Shown: positions 33,513 through 45,019 of the stretch, in pieces | Position numbering within the stretch: position 1 is the first letter of the stretch | Layout of the letters: each line of letters opens with the position of its first letter | NCBI RefSeq assembly: GCF_000143415.4 | Contig: NW_003314267.1 | Coordinates: 296,908 to 360,907, forward strand | Reading direction: 5' to 3' | DNA: 64,000 bases | From: Selaginella moellendorffii | Taxonomy: Eukaryota > Streptophyta > Lycopodiopsida > Selaginellales > Selaginellaceae | Program-made: the position numbers and the translations under genes | Notes under the pieces: model-generated | What the model was told of the DNA's origin: nothing | Databases searched by the model: none | What the model saw: the letters and a program-made list of their open reading frames with translations, nothing else

Positions 33513-34220
33513 ATGCCACCGCCCACAACGGCCCAAATCGACGCCTACCTCAAGGAGGACGCCAGCGTCACCAGCGAAGGCTCGGGAGCTAACCCGGTGT
33601 TCCAGGCCATCCACGCCGCGCGCCTCTTCCCTCTCACGTACCGATCGGTGTCTGAGGCCAGGATCCCACTCCCCACCTGGAGCCGTTACCGCCAGGACGC
33701 GCCCAATCCAATCCGGACAGTCGAGTGGAGGAACATCATCATCACCGCCAGGATCACGCTCTGCGAGGATGCCTACTCCCTCCTCACGGACGTCTCCAAC
33801 GTTCTCAAGGAGGAGGCCGAGGATGTGGAGGATTTCTACGGCAAGGGGAGCTTGCTCATGGAGAAGCTCGTTGGATTTCGCGGGAAGAACATGGGCAGCA
33901 CCAAGAACAAGCAGCTCATCACGTACGTGGAGAACCAGCCGGGCACTGGGAGGGGATGTGGGACGGTGTTCTATCCATTTCTCGAGTTTGACAGGGAGTG
34001 TGACTACCAAGCGGCCGTGATCTTCATCACCAACCGGATCAGGCGCGATGCGCTGGGAGGGAAGGCCGTGTTTGAGCTAGAGGAGCTCGATACGTGCCTT
34101 GTTCGCGATCGAGTCATGGCGTTTCTGGCAAGCAGGGGGATTGAGCAGCCGCCGTCACCAGTGGAGGAAGCGCCGCCGGAGGAGGAGCCTCCGCCACCAC
34201 CTGCAAAGAAGAGAAAGTAG
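33513..34220 (+). CDS. unrecognised protein, 235 aa, proline/glutamate tail
   Basis: Intronless coding region with strong coding character (GC-rich third positions, like its neighbours). The start at MPPPTTAQIDAYLKED is preferred because the upstream frame (to 33303, with an ATG at 33438) reads like untranslated sequence. The translation has a globular part of about 200 residues (features: TWSRYRQDAPNPIRTVEW, then a helical LCEDAYSLLTDVSNVLKEE, FYPFLEFDRECDYQAAVIF) and a tail rich in Pro/Glu ending PPPPPAKKRK, which could act as a nuclear signal. I do not recognise the family. A broken inverted copy lies at about 53.6-54.15 kb, so the sequence has been duplicated locally. It starts about 280 bases from the divergent BFR1-like gene. 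Confidence 0.65.
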   Translation: MPPPTTAQIDAYLKEDASVTSEGSGANPVFQAIHAARLFPLTYRSVSEARIPLPTWSRYRQDAPNPIRTVEWRNIIITARITLCEDAYSLLTDVSNVLKEEAEDVEDFYGKGSLLMEKLVGFRGKNMGSTKNKQLITYVENQPGTGRGCGTVFYPFLEFDRECDYQAAVIFITNRIRRDALGGKAVFELEELDTCLVRDRVMAFLASRGIEQPPSPVEEAPPEEEPPPPPAKKRK

Positions 34221-35564
34221 TGGCAGCGATCGTGAGTGGGCGATGTTTTGCGAGGAGATCTTGTACTGCAAACATGCCAGCGCTACGATCTCGTCTAGAT
34301 CATGCTGTAGAGTTTGCAAGCCCGTGAGCTCTAAAACATCCACTTCTCGAGTGTTAAATGTTTCTGAGATCCAACGGCGCGTCCGCTTCATCCAGCTAGC
34401 AAGATCATCTTCAATCCAAACTCTCCAACTTCCGGAAGTTTTCGATCCAGCTAGTCCTCCCCGATACATTCTCTCCTTTCTACTATCACATCTGGATATC
34501 TCCGGATAATGGCGATGGAATGATAAGGAGAACAGCAGCTCTATAAACAAACACACAAGCTTAGAACTCGGGAGAACTTTGCCAGATGAAACTCTTAAAG
34601 AAGGATGGCACTAAATCACAAGCCTGGATTGATGCATGCTAGAGATAGAAGCCTGCTGAGATGAGGTCGATATGGCTCAGAGAGTTGAATACTGAGACGA
34701 ACTTAAGCAGTGATAGCCGGTTCAAGAAAGTGGCCACCAGTTTGACTAGAGCATCGTTCTCGTGTCAATGTAAACAGATTCCCAAAAAGTATCCACTTCC
34801 CAATGGATCACAGATTTCTTGGCTCTGGATCAAGCACCTTTACAAGATCACTTCGTGACGACAATTGATCGAGAAAGGCGATTTCTCGGCATCAGATTTG
34901 AAGGTAACTTCAAATACCTTGGACACCAGATGATCCTCGGCCACCTTTATCCGATCGAGCTCTCCAATAAAAATCCAAAGCACTAGCTCCCCCATACTTT
35001 CTGATGGTTTTACTCCAGCTCCCGCAAGTATCGATACCCTTGCTCATGCGGGACTCTTCTCTGGAGAGGAAAAGCAGTTAGAGAGAGATCAACATGCAAA
35101 AGAAAGAGATAGAGAATGGTTACCCTTTTGTTTCATTGGGACAGCATTCTCCTCCACCGGCAACTCGACATCTCCAAGCTTCCCAGGAAAGCTTGACGAT
35201 GGACTACCCTAGTTTGGGAGATACCACTAGATCTCTCATAATTGTTCACTTATTCTCTCTTTTGTGTTTCTTTTGGTGTTATCTAGAGAACGTCCAAATA
35301 GTCTTATTCGAGTTATTATAATTGTAGTCTTATTCGAGTTATTATAATTGTTACTCTAATATACTTTTCTTTAGAGCTTGATTATCCATATCATTTTTTT
35401 TAGTGTTTTGGCTTTATATTAGATCTTGAAGTTAGTGCAATATGAATATCCAAAGATATGGTCTTTGTGATTGAGTATTGGGTATTCAATTGCATTTTGC
35501 AGATGTTAGATAGATAGGTATAATATTTGATATTTAAGCATGTTGTTGGGTCATGAGAACCTAT
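34221..35564. other. intergenic, no gene seen
   Basis: The first part (to about 34460) is the 3' flank of the preceding gene; the piece around 34380-34460 is also present, inverted, near 53.6 kb. The rest becomes AT-rich and shows no coding region. A perfect 26-base tandem duplication lies at 35300-35325 and 35326-35351 (unit beginning AGTCTTATTCGAG). Confidence 0.5.
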
Positions 35565-36582
35565 TGTGAGACACAAAATCCCTAGGCCCCAAAGTGGAGC
35601 TAAAAGGGTGCCACGTGGTAGTGGCCGAAGCAAAAGCCAAACGAGCGTAACACATTTGGACTAAAAGGCTCCAACTTGAAAGGTCGAGAGTGGGAGTGGA
35701 ACTCCCAATGGAGTGCTCAAGGAATGAACATGAAACGAGCTATAAGCGAGGCTCCAAAAAGGGACCCAAAAGGACCAACACATCACACGTGAAAGTGTCC
35801 GAGATGGACCCGAGTTGGAGTCTGAGATGGAGTCCGAGGTGGACCCGAGATGGAGTCCGAGATGGACCCCAGTTGGAGTCCGAGGTGGAGTCCGAGATGG
35901 ACCGAGATAGAGTCCAAGATGAAGTTCGAGAAGGACCCGAGATGGAGTCCAAGAAGGACCCAAGATGGAGTCCAAGATGGAGTCCGAGATGGAGTCCGAG
36001 ATGGACCCGAGATGGAGTCCGAGATGAACCGAGACGGAGTCCGAGATGGAGTCCAAGATGGACCTGAGATGGAATCCGAGATGGAGTCCGAGAAGGACCC
36101 GAGATGGAGTCTGAGGTCAAGACCGAGACCAGGATTGAGACCGAGACCAGGACCGAGCCCGAGCCCGAGGCCGAGCCCGAGGCCTAGGCCGAGCCCGAGG
36201 CCTAGGCCGAGCCCGAGACCGGGGCCGAGCCCGTTTACCGAGCCCGAGCCCGAGCCCGGGCCGAGCCCGTTTACCGAGCCCGAGCCCGAGACCGGGGCCG
36301 AGCCCGTTTACCGAGCCCGAGCCCGAGCCCGGGCCGAGCCCAAGACCGGGGCCGAGCCCGTTTACCGAGCCCGAGCCCGAGCCCGAGCCGGAGGCCGAGC
36401 CCGAGGCCGAGGCCGAGCCCGAGCCCGAGCCCGTTTACCGAGCCCGAGCCCGTGCTCGAGCGGGTGAAAGCCCAAAGCATTCATCTCCTAGACCCTGGGG
36501 GATTTGGTGACCTTCAAAAGTATAGTAAGGGGGAGGACTGTAGTGGAGCTAGTTTCGCTAGGAAAGGCCAGTTTGGCCTAGG
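35565..36582 (+). mobile_element. long-LTR family, truncated copy (A1)
   Basis: It begins TGTGAGACACAAAATC at 35565, the same left edge as the complete copy at 45930, and runs in the same order: leader, GAGTCC/GAGATG array, GGTGAAAGCCCAAAGC, AAAAGTATAGTA, then ...GGCCAGTTTGGCCTAGG. There it stops and joins chromovirus LTR sequence at 36583. Only about the first half of the 1784-bp LTR is present. The junction shares GCCT(A/T)GG with both partners. Confidence 0.8.
35803..36470. repeat. hexamer array with GC-rich higher-order units
   Basis: The left part (35803-36110) is built of GAGATGGAGTCC/GAGATGGACCC units. The right part (36110-36470) shifts to GAGCCC/GAGGCC/GAGACC units, with a recurring longer block containing GTTTACCGAGCCCGAG about five times. 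The frames are open on both strands because of the period; I do not regard them as genes. Confidence 0.85.
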
Positions 36583-37689
36583 CTTGTGCTAAGTTCCCTC
36601 GCCTTGGGTTCTCGCCTATTGTACCAGCTTCTACTTGGTCCTACTTGGTTTCAATTACTCACTGCACGAGCAGTGGAGAGTTAGCCTTCCATCCACGGAT
36701 TCCCAAATCCCTCCCAATCCCCCTCCCCGGGTTAGATTAGACTTAAGGTTCGGCTACACTCCCCGCAGGCAGTCCTAAACCCTAAACCCCGCAGGCACAA
36801 GCAACCAAGCACACCAAGCCTCCAGGTTCCTAACACCCTTTGGTACAACAAGACTTGATCATGGGACCTTTTAAATCTCAAGCCTTGGGTGCAACACTTG
36901 CTTTGGGACATCAGGGCGAAACACCGTGGCCTAACGGCCCGGTATGGCTACCTCTACCCTCCCACTTCCATCCCGAAGGGAAGGCCCAAGCCCCTAGGAA
37001 GGGCGAGGACCAATGAGCCACAAGGTACTCAAGTGGGGCACCACTCCATATGAGTTAGGAGCACCGCAGTCGGTTTCCCTTTTGGGAGTGGGAGCTGCTC
37101 TTGAGCACTTCCCTGGGTGGCCCCTCCGGCACCACCCAAGCCCATGCTCACTCCCACCCAAGGCCCCTTGGCCCCAGTCTCAACCTCAAGTCAGTTTGGA
37201 AGCACCATTAGAGAGTTCCTTCAAGACTGGTTCCTAGACCTCATTATCCCTACTATACTTTTGGAACCCCCTGCAGCCCCCCCGCCCCCCTGGGAGACGC
37301 ACGCTTTGGACTTTCACCCCTTGACCCGTATTAGTATTTGGACTTAGTCTAGAATTCGATCTCGGACTCGATCTCGGACCCGACTTCGGACTCGGTCTCG
37401 GGCTTGATCTCGAGCTCGATCTTGGACCCGATCTCGGACTCGACTTCGGACTCGACCTTGGACTCGGTCTTGGACCCGATTTGGATCTCAGACTCTGTCT
37501 TGAGCTCAGTCTCGAACTCGGTCTCCGATTTGGCCTCGGACTCGATCCCGGACTCGATCTCGAACTCGGTCTCAGAGTCGGTCTTGGACTCGATCTTTGA
37601 CTCGGTCCCATCCAATGAACTCTTTGTCATTTCGGTCATCTTTTGGGGATCCTTTAGCCTACGGCATCTTGGGGAGTCGGTTCCTTACA
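36583..37689 (-). repeat. chromovirus 3' LTR (outer end lost)
   Basis: Read on the minus strand, it starts TGTAAGGAACCGACTCCCC at 37689, directly after a purine-rich GGGTGGTGGAGT tract at about 37690-37701 that would serve as polypurine tract. It runs to 36583, where about the last 65-70 bases present in the other LTR (through ...GGCTTACA) are missing and A1 sequence begins. It contains both poly-C-flanked segments and a hexamer array (about 37337-37622). Confidence 0.85.
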
Positions 37690-38080
37690 ACTCCACCACC
37701 CATAGATGCCCACATCGAACGTCTCTTTTTATCCTACGACTTGTTGACCATGTCTCCGAAGGCATCCCCCCACTTAGCGGTGTGCCTAAGTTAGCCTCCC
37801 CGGCCAGGAGCCCATGACAACGGAATATAGGTGTCCCTATACCCCTCACCTCACCACACCCTAGTATGGGGTCGGGACTTGAACCCAACCTTGCTTTACT
37901 AGGGGGTTGGGACTCGAACCCAACCTCCATAGAATACGTCTACGGATTCAACATCCCCGTGGGGAGTCGGGCGTAGTGCCCTACGCTTGGTCGACCTAGC
38001 TAACCCATGCTAATTAGCTTACCTTCGGGGCGCCTTCGGGTCCCAACATATGCCATTGCTCAACTTCACAAATTGATATT

Positions 38081-41000
38081 TTAATTGAACTTTGCATAAG
38101 TACATAGAGTTTTGCCTTGCAGAAATTCCTCCACTAAATCTCGTGCGTTCGCTAGGTTCTCCTCCGGTTCCCATGTTGCTTCACAGTGTGGGAATCCTTT
38201 CCACTTCACATGGAACTCTCTCACCTCGCGTCCTTGTCGCTTGCTCTTGTGCGCATTGAGGATGGCCTCGACTTCGTATTCCTCTTCCCCTTGGATAACC
38301 TCAGGTAAAAGTCTTACTTGGTCCTTGCGAAGCAGATCCTCAAAGTACGGCTTGAGTAAGTTCACATGGAACACTAGGTATAGGAAGTCAGAGACGGTAA
38401 ACCACTTTACCGATTCGTGCCTCAATCTCGTAAGGCCCCGCGAATCTGCTTAAGGAACTCAAGATCAATTCATTTACAGGAATACATGCATTTTTACCTT
38501 TGGGTCAACTTCCGGCTGATCCCACTTGGTAGCCTGAGGTTCTTGGTGTTCAGCCACACCTTCTCCCCAGCTTGGAACTCTACATCCCGATGCTTCTGGT
38601 TCGCGTACTTGGTTTGCCTTTGTTGAGCTCGTTCCAAGGAATCCCTCACTAGATTCCAGATGTTGAGTCTTTCCACCGTGAATGCCTCCACTACGGGTAA
38701 CTCTCTATGATACTCGGCCACGCCGAGTTCCACAGGACCTTCAATAGCTCGCCCATTGATGACTTCCCATGGACTCACCCCGATACTCGAATGTAGTGAG
38801 TTGTTATAACACATTTCCGCAAGTCCCAAATGACTTACCCAATTGGTCTAGTCTCCCGAGACATAGCATCGCAAATAATCCTCCAGCTACCTATTCACCC
38901 TTTCCGTTTGTCCATCTGTCAAGAAGCATTAGTGCCATCCAACTTGACTTAATACCCCATACCTGTTTGTGGGTGGTAGGCTATGCTGAATTTCAACTTG
39001 GTGCGATACTGTTCTAGGAGAGTTCTCCAGAACCTACTAGTGAAGATCTTATCTCGATCTGAGATAACTCCTCTAGCCTTCCCCGCACTCGAACCACTTG
39101 TTTGAAGAACAGCTTCGCCACACCTTCCGCATCTACTTCCGTTGTGGTGGGTATGAAATGTGCCATCTTCGAAAATCGGTCCACCACCACGAATATCGCA
39201 TCAAACCCCTCGCTTGGGGGGAGTCCCGTGATAAAGTCCATTGTAAGACATTTCCACAGACGATCTAGAATTGGGATGCTTTGCAACAAGCCCCCACTAG
39301 CCTTAGTCACAGCTTTTACCTGCTAACATGTTGGACATGTCTTTACATAATCTTGGATATCCTTAGCCATATCTGGCTAGTGATACTTCCTGTTGAGTAA
39401 GCCCATCGTCTTGGGCACTCCGCCGTGTCCCACAAGAGGTCCATCATGACACTCTTCTAAGGCTACCTTCCTTAGTTCCCCTTCTGGAACATACACCCTC
39501 GTTTGCTTGTAATAGATGAATCCGTTGCGTTCCGCATAGCCCGTTTTCTCTTCCATTGGCAGCTCACCTCTTTGGTGAGCTTCCCGTGCCTCTAGATTCC
39601 TTAGCAACACTTCTTGTGCTAAACCATCGTTCTCATATGCTGTCCGCACATCATCCCAAAAGGTTGTTGTCTCACTGGATATCGCCAACTTCAAGCTCAC
39701 TTTTCGACTTAGCGCATCTACCATGATGTTGCTCTTCCCAGGCTTGTACAGGATTTCACAATCAAACTCGGCCAAGGCATTGGCCCACCGACCCTTTTTC
39801 CCTCTTAGATCGGGCTGTGACAAGAAGTGTTTCATTGCCACATTGTCCGTGTAAACCTTGAAATGTCTCCCAAGGTAGTGTCGCCACTCCTTGAGTGCCT
39901 TGACCACAGCAAACAGTTCCTTCTCGTGGGCAGGCCACTTCCTTTGAGCCTTGTCCAACTTCTTCGAAAAGAACGCTATTGGATGGTTGTCTTGCTTCAA
40001 AACTGCGCCCAACGCAAAGTCCGAAGCATCCGTTTCTACCTCAAAGTCCTTTCCAAAGTCTGGTAATGCTAACACGGGAGCCTTCCTCAACTTCCCTTTG
40101 AGGTGGACGAATGCCGCCTTGCATTCCGCTGTCTATACCATCTTCCCTTTTCCTGTTTGGTCCGTTAAGGGCAGGGCTACTCTCGAATAGTGTCTGATAA
40201 ACTTTCGGTAGTAGTTGCACAGCCCCAAGAATGCCCTCAACTCAGGTACATTCGATGGTCGCTCCCATTCCTGGATCGCTTGGACCTTCTCCGGGTCCAC
40301 CTTGAGCCCGTCCTGGCCCACCACATGCCTGAGAAACTTTACCTCTTGTTGAGCAAAGTCACATTTGCTCTCTTTAGCATACAATTTGTGTTCCCTTAGT
40401 TTCTCAAACACCTTCGCCAAGTGTTCGGCATGCTCCTCCGCTATAGATCAGGATGTCGTCAATATAGACGACCACGAAGTGATCCAGATAGGGTACAAAG
40501 ATGTGGTTCATCAGCACCGAAAATGTTGCCAGCGCATTACATAGCCCGAAGAGCATCACCAGAAACTCAAAGCTCCCATACCTCGTTCGACAGGTTGTCT
40601 TCTTGACATCTTCCTCGGCTACCCTGATCTGGTAGTATCCTAACCTTAGGTCAATCCTCGAGAAGTATTTTGCCTTTCCTAACTTATCGAATAAGTCCTC
40701 AATCCTTGGTAAAGGGTACTTGTTCTTCTTCGTATATTTGTTGAGCAACCGGTAGTCTATGCACATGCGCATAGATCCATCTTTCTTTTTCACAAATAAC
40801 ACCAGCGCCCCATGCGGCGACTTGCTCAACCTAACATACCCTTTGTCCACCAACTCCTCTAGTTGGCACTTGAGCTCCTTGAGTTCTTTTTCGTTTAAAC
40901 AATACGGGGGACGAACCACCGCCTCAGCACCCTCGACCAACTCAATCTTATGTTCTATCGGTCGTGTGGGGGGCAACCCCACCGATAGCTCCTCCGGCAT

Positions 41001-41262
41001 GGTATCCTGGAATTGGTCCAACACCCGCTGGATCACTAAAGGTACTTCTTCCATTCCTGTCTTTTTGCCACTCTTCACCGAGAGTAAGCACAAAAATGCT
41101 ACCTTAGTTCCTTTAGTGAGTTGTCCTCTCTATAGTCCTCTCGGACTATAGAACCAACTCTATAGTCCTTGGTTCGCTTAGCTGCTGCACCATTAGTCCG
41201 GCTTGCTGGACTATATCTGCAACCACAAAATTATCCGAAGCACCCGTGTCAATTAAAATCTT
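38081..41262 (-). pseudogene. chromovirus pol (PR-RT-RNaseH-IN-chromodomain), broken
   Basis: Pieces in order: a protease active site LIDTGASDNF (about 41262-41230), after which most of the protease is missing and short TATAGTCC repeats occur; reverse transcriptase (41093-40404) with YIDDILIYS; a frameshift, then the RT connection (40420-40133, FLGLCNYYRKFI); a stop at about 40133; RNase H (to about 39700) with ETDASDFALGAVL and YTDN; a zinc-binding/integrase start with a stop after LLNRKYH; integrase core (39310-39014) with MDFITGLPPS and [14 protein letters not shown]; a frameshift region; the integrase end (38829-38494); and a chromodomain (about 38300-38110) with FHVKWKGFPHCEATWEPEENL. 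At least four disabling changes are visible. Confidence 0.88.
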
Positions 41263-41286
41263 AACAAAGCTACCTCCGAGCTTCCC

Positions 41287-42573
41287 TCAGAGGGTTAGTA
41301 GATGTCGCGAACAACTCTCTACCAAAGTTGCTCGTGTAATGAGTAATTTTGAGTTAGGGACTGGATCACATACCTTAGTTTGGACTTCACCCGACTTGAT
41401 GGCCATATTGGCTCTGGCCTTCTTCGGGTAGGGACATTCCCTCGAAAAGTGTCCTGCTTCACCGCAGTTGTAGCATATGTTGTTTCCCACACTGCTATAC
41501 GACTTGACCTTCTTATCCGTGGGTTTGTCTCTTTTCGCTTGACTCCCCCACGTACTTGCTCGCTGGCCACCGGATTTGCCTTTTCGGAACCCCGAGGACT
41601 CATTCTTAGAGAAACTCTTCTTGAATTTCCCTCGGCTATATGTTCCCCTTGGTTTGGCCCCTTTGCTAAATGTGGACCCCGACCCCATCGTGTTTCCCTT
41701 TCGCAGGTTATCGTTGAAATGCACCTTGATGGCCGCATCCAATGCTTCCTTGTAGTTGGTCGAATTCCACTGCATCACCTCACCGCGAGCCCAGGTTTGC
41801 AAACCTGATATGAAGGCATGGAACGCATCTATATCCCCCATGTCCGTGACAAGTATCCTCTTTGCTATAAACCCATTCACATACTCCTGAATGGTTCCGG
41901 TCTGCTTCAGCCTACTTATCTCATCCCTTAGATGCAGAGTAGCATTCGGAGGAACGTAGGTTACGCGAATCCTTGCCTTCATCATTTCCCAAGTGGCCAC
42001 CGGTCCTTCGTTGGCCTCTGTCGTTCTCCACCAAGACTTGGCATTATCTGCCAAGTATGGTTTTGCACATGGGACCTTCTCCGAGCTTGGTAACCGCAAC
42101 GCTCAGAAGTAATCCTCCATATCATAAAACCAATCCTCCACCACCTTATAGTCATTCACTCCCTTGGAGACTGGTGGGGGCTTTGGTTTGTACTTGGGAA
42201 CTGCTTGAGGGACTAATTCCACTTCGGTCTGTTTGACCTTGTTTGGTTCTGCCTCAGTCCCTACCGAAGGGTCCGCACCCTCTGCGCTGCCAGCATCCAC
42301 AGTCTTTCGCTTTTTCTTCCGCTTCTCGTCACGCTTTAACTTGCGTACGAGAGTCTCTAGCAGGGCATTGGTTTGTGCCAATTGTCCTTCTAGAATGTCT
42401 AATTGAGCCTTGGACAACCAAACCTCACCACCGGACTCTTGTTTGGAAGTTGCCTCACTGGAGTCCTCCTCATGCAAGGATTCCTCATCCATAGCCTCTT
42501 GTTCGACCGGAGGCTCCAGCTCTGGAGGAGGTTCCATCTCCATCTTGGTTCGTTTCCGCCCTGCCTTTGCCAT
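41287..42573 (-). pseudogene. chromovirus gag, one in-frame stop
   Basis: It starts MAKAGRKRTKMEMEPPPELE at 42573. An acidic/proline N-terminal part runs to ...WFYDMEDYF, where a single TGA (42105-42103) interrupts; the same frame then continues through capsid-like sequence (KSWWRTTEANEGPVATWEMM, then FISGLQTWARGEVMQW) to a CCHC zinc knuckle CYNCGEAGHFSREC near 41430. The frame ends at 41287, shortly before the protease motif. Apart from the stop it looks nearly intact. Confidence 0.85.
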
Positions 42574-42632
42574 CTCCCAGCAATCCGCCTCTATCCTTCA
42601 CTAGAACTGAGGAAAAGGCTCCAATACCAAAT

Positions 42633-43412
42633 TGTAAGCCACAAATTTTTCCTTTCCAATTTGCCAGTTTACCTCGTCTATCCAACCAACACTGCCTTGG
42701 CTTGTGCTAAGTTCCTTCGCCAAGGTTCTTGCCTATTGTACCAGCTTCTACTTGGTCCTACTTGGTTTCAGCTACTCACTGCACGAGCAATGGAGAGTTA
42801 GCCTTCCATCCACGGATTCCTAAATCCCTCCCAATCCCCCTCCCCGGGTTAGACTGGACTTAAGGTTCGGCTACACTCCCCGTAGGCACAAGCAGCCAAG
42901 CACACCAAGCCTCTTGGTACAACAAGATTTGATCATGGGACCCTCTAAATCCCAAGCCTTGGGTGCAACACTTGCTTCGGGACATCGGGGCATGGCCTAA
43001 CGGCCCGGTATGGGTACCTCTACCCCCCCCCCCCCCCGGGAGACGCACGCTTTGGGCTTTCACCCCGTGACCCGTATTAGTATTTGGACTTAGTCTAAAA
43101 TTTGATCTCGGACTCGACCTCGAACCCAACTTCGGACCTGACTTCGGACTTGGTCTCAGACTCGATCTTGGACCCGATCTCGGACTCGGTCTCGGACCCG
43201 ATTTGGATCTCGGACTCTGTCTTAAGCTCGGTCTCAAACTCGGTCTCCGATTTGGCCTCGGACTCGATCCCGGACTCGATCTCGAACTCAGTTTCAGAGT
43301 CGGTCTTGGACTCGATCTTCGACTCAGTCCCATCCGATGAACTCTTTGTCATTTCGGTCATGCTTTTGGGGATCCTTTAGCCTATGGCATCTCGGGGAGT
43401 CGGTTCCTTACA
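42633..43412 (-). repeat. chromovirus 5' LTR, 780 bp, internally deleted
   Basis: It is bounded by TGTAAGCC (42633) and CCTTACA (43412) on the plus strand. Compared with the 1173-bp solo LTR and the 37-kb LTR, it lacks about 300-400 bases between two poly-C tracts: here one C run at about 43024-43037 passes straight into GGGAGACGCACGC. The hexamer array is at about 43090-43345. Confidence 0.85.
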
Positions 43413-43628
43413 ATTACTATCATACTTGAGATTGTGAATAGGATCCCCATCCGATGAACTCTTTGTCATTTCGGTCATGCTTTTGATAATATTCCAAATT
43501 ATTGACGATAACCACCGATATAGGGCTAACAGCAGGAGCAAACTGGACCAGCCAGATGTCAATCAACATGTGGTGTGATTCCCCTAGCCAACCAACAGAG
43601 TCGGACCCGAGACCCTTCTGATACCAAA
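43377..43628 (-). other. leader of 193-bp-LTR element with filler fragment
   Basis: Directly inside the 193-bp LTR is a primer-binding site, TGGTATCAGAAGGG (minus strand, from about 43626), then about 130 bases shared with 48744-48856. A piece at about 43447-43488 repeats chromovirus LTR sequence (the GATGAACTCTTTGTCATTTC segment also at about 43336), lying just outside that element's 5' edge. Confidence 0.6.
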
Positions 43629-43821
43629 TGTAAGCTCCTGAGTTTAGACTTCCCGGGAAGTCACCCAGCCCAGTATTATTCTAACCCAAGGACGCTTAAC
43701 CCAAATATCCCAAGACCCTTAACCGATTGAAAAAGGGGGTGCACTCTTGTTCATGGGCCCTTTCCTTTTATATTTGAACCCCATGGACCATCTCTCAAGT
43801 CGTTCTCTTTGGTTGCTTACA
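43629..43821 (-). repeat. short LTR, 193 bp, copy 1
   Basis: It is bounded by TGTAAGC and GCTTACA, a perfect 7-base terminal inverted repeat, and adjacent to an initiator-Met-type primer-binding site. The second copy at 48857-49049 is exactly the same length and in the same orientation. An LTR this short suggests a TRIM or small-LTR element. No partner 3' LTR or coding region was found. Confidence 0.75.
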
Positions 43822-45019
43822 AGGGTTTGGATGAAGTGTATTAGTGATTATTTTTTGTGATGATCCTATCTACCATATTAATATCCCAATCAGCCATGTC
43901 TACATGAGGGGATCTCTTGATGTCAACAGACTTATCTTGGCCTACCAAATGATCAATGCGTAAGTTTTATAATTTCATCTTCAACTCCATTTTAACTTAT
44001 TTTGTCATCTTTAAATATAGGATTGAGCAATTTGTTGTTCAAAAGTAGAATCTTGTCCATAATATCAAACAACTTTATTTTATAGCAGACTTGAGTGATA
44101 ATGACATTTACCAATATTATAATAATGATTTTACAACACTTATTCATGATCTACCCACTATCCCTACTATAAATTTTGAATCCCTCATAGCCCCCTCCCC
44201 CCCCCCCCCCCCCCACCTATTTTGTTGTGCTTGGCTTTTGGATTGATGTAGAAATGTTTTTCATTAGTTTTGCATTACAAAGTTTAGCTTATAGATATGT
44301 TGAAGGAGATATTGCCAACAATTTTTTCTTTGGCATTCACATTAATTCATACAAGACTTATAATCATTATTTGGTGAAACTTGGCTATAGGCTTTTTCAA
44401 ACTTTTGGTTCTTTAAGTTTTATATTCATTATTCTATTTGTTAGAAGTTGTTAGGGAAGGCATTTTTGGTTCATTAACTTTAATGTTGAAGTTAGTATTT
44501 GCATCTAGCAATCATTGGTGATGATTGACTATCATCTAAGATAGTTGATTATTTTTATCAAAATTTTTACTTAATTATTGTTGATATAAAATGATCTACC
44601 GTTCTTCAAAATAGTGGGATCTTCAATGACAATTATGCATCTTTTTATTAATGGAATAATTGATGATCTTTTATGATTGTTAATTTTTTCTTTGATGGTT
44701 TTTGGGTTTTTGCAATACTGCATGTTCTTTATGATTTGCTTTAAATTGGTCTCTTGGGTTTGAAATATCGGTAGGATGTTGCTAATAATTGCTTAAACAA
44801 CTTGAGTTCTTTAATATTGTTGACCAAGATTTATTCAAATTGGTTAATGCGATAGTTAGCATGAACATTGTGTTTATTGGTGTTTGCAACACTTATTGTG
44901 TTTTGTTAATTATTGCTATAGTTAGTTTTAATATATTGAATGTTATTTCCTTTAGATGATACATTCAAGTGCATTTTGCTTGTCAATTGATGATACTTTG
45001 TGTTCCTTAAGTTATCTTA
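43822..45019. other. AT-rich block, no gene
   Basis: No coding region is supported. A long C run lies at about 44198-44214. The segment of about 44870-45060 is a diverged direct repeat of about 48190-48400 (shared 'atgttatttccttt' and 'actttgtgttc'), so this block and 48.16-48.5 kb come from the same repeated sequence. Confidence 0.5.

Larger units (their letters stand above)
36583..43412 (-). mobile_element. Ty3/gypsy chromovirus, decayed, minus strand
   Basis: Order on the minus strand: 5' LTR (43412-42633), primer-binding site just inside it, gag, protease, reverse transcriptase, RNase H, integrase, chromodomain, polypurine tract, 3' LTR. The primer site TGGTATTGGAGCC (42628-42616) differs at two bases from TGGTATCAGAGCC, the usual site for initiator Met tRNA. 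The chromodomain marks it as a chromovirus. Several stops and frameshifts make it non-autonomous now. The target duplication cannot be checked because the left LTR edge is lost. Confidence 0.9.

Noticed and set aside
35740-36467. Pro/Arg-rich 'proteins' around 36 kb
   Set aside because: Translation of the GAGCCC-type array inside a truncated LTR; no start context, no conservation beyond the repeat.
42610-42632. tRNA gene signal at the primer-binding sites
   Set aside because: Only the short complement of the Met tRNA 3' end is present; no cloverleaf can be formed around it.
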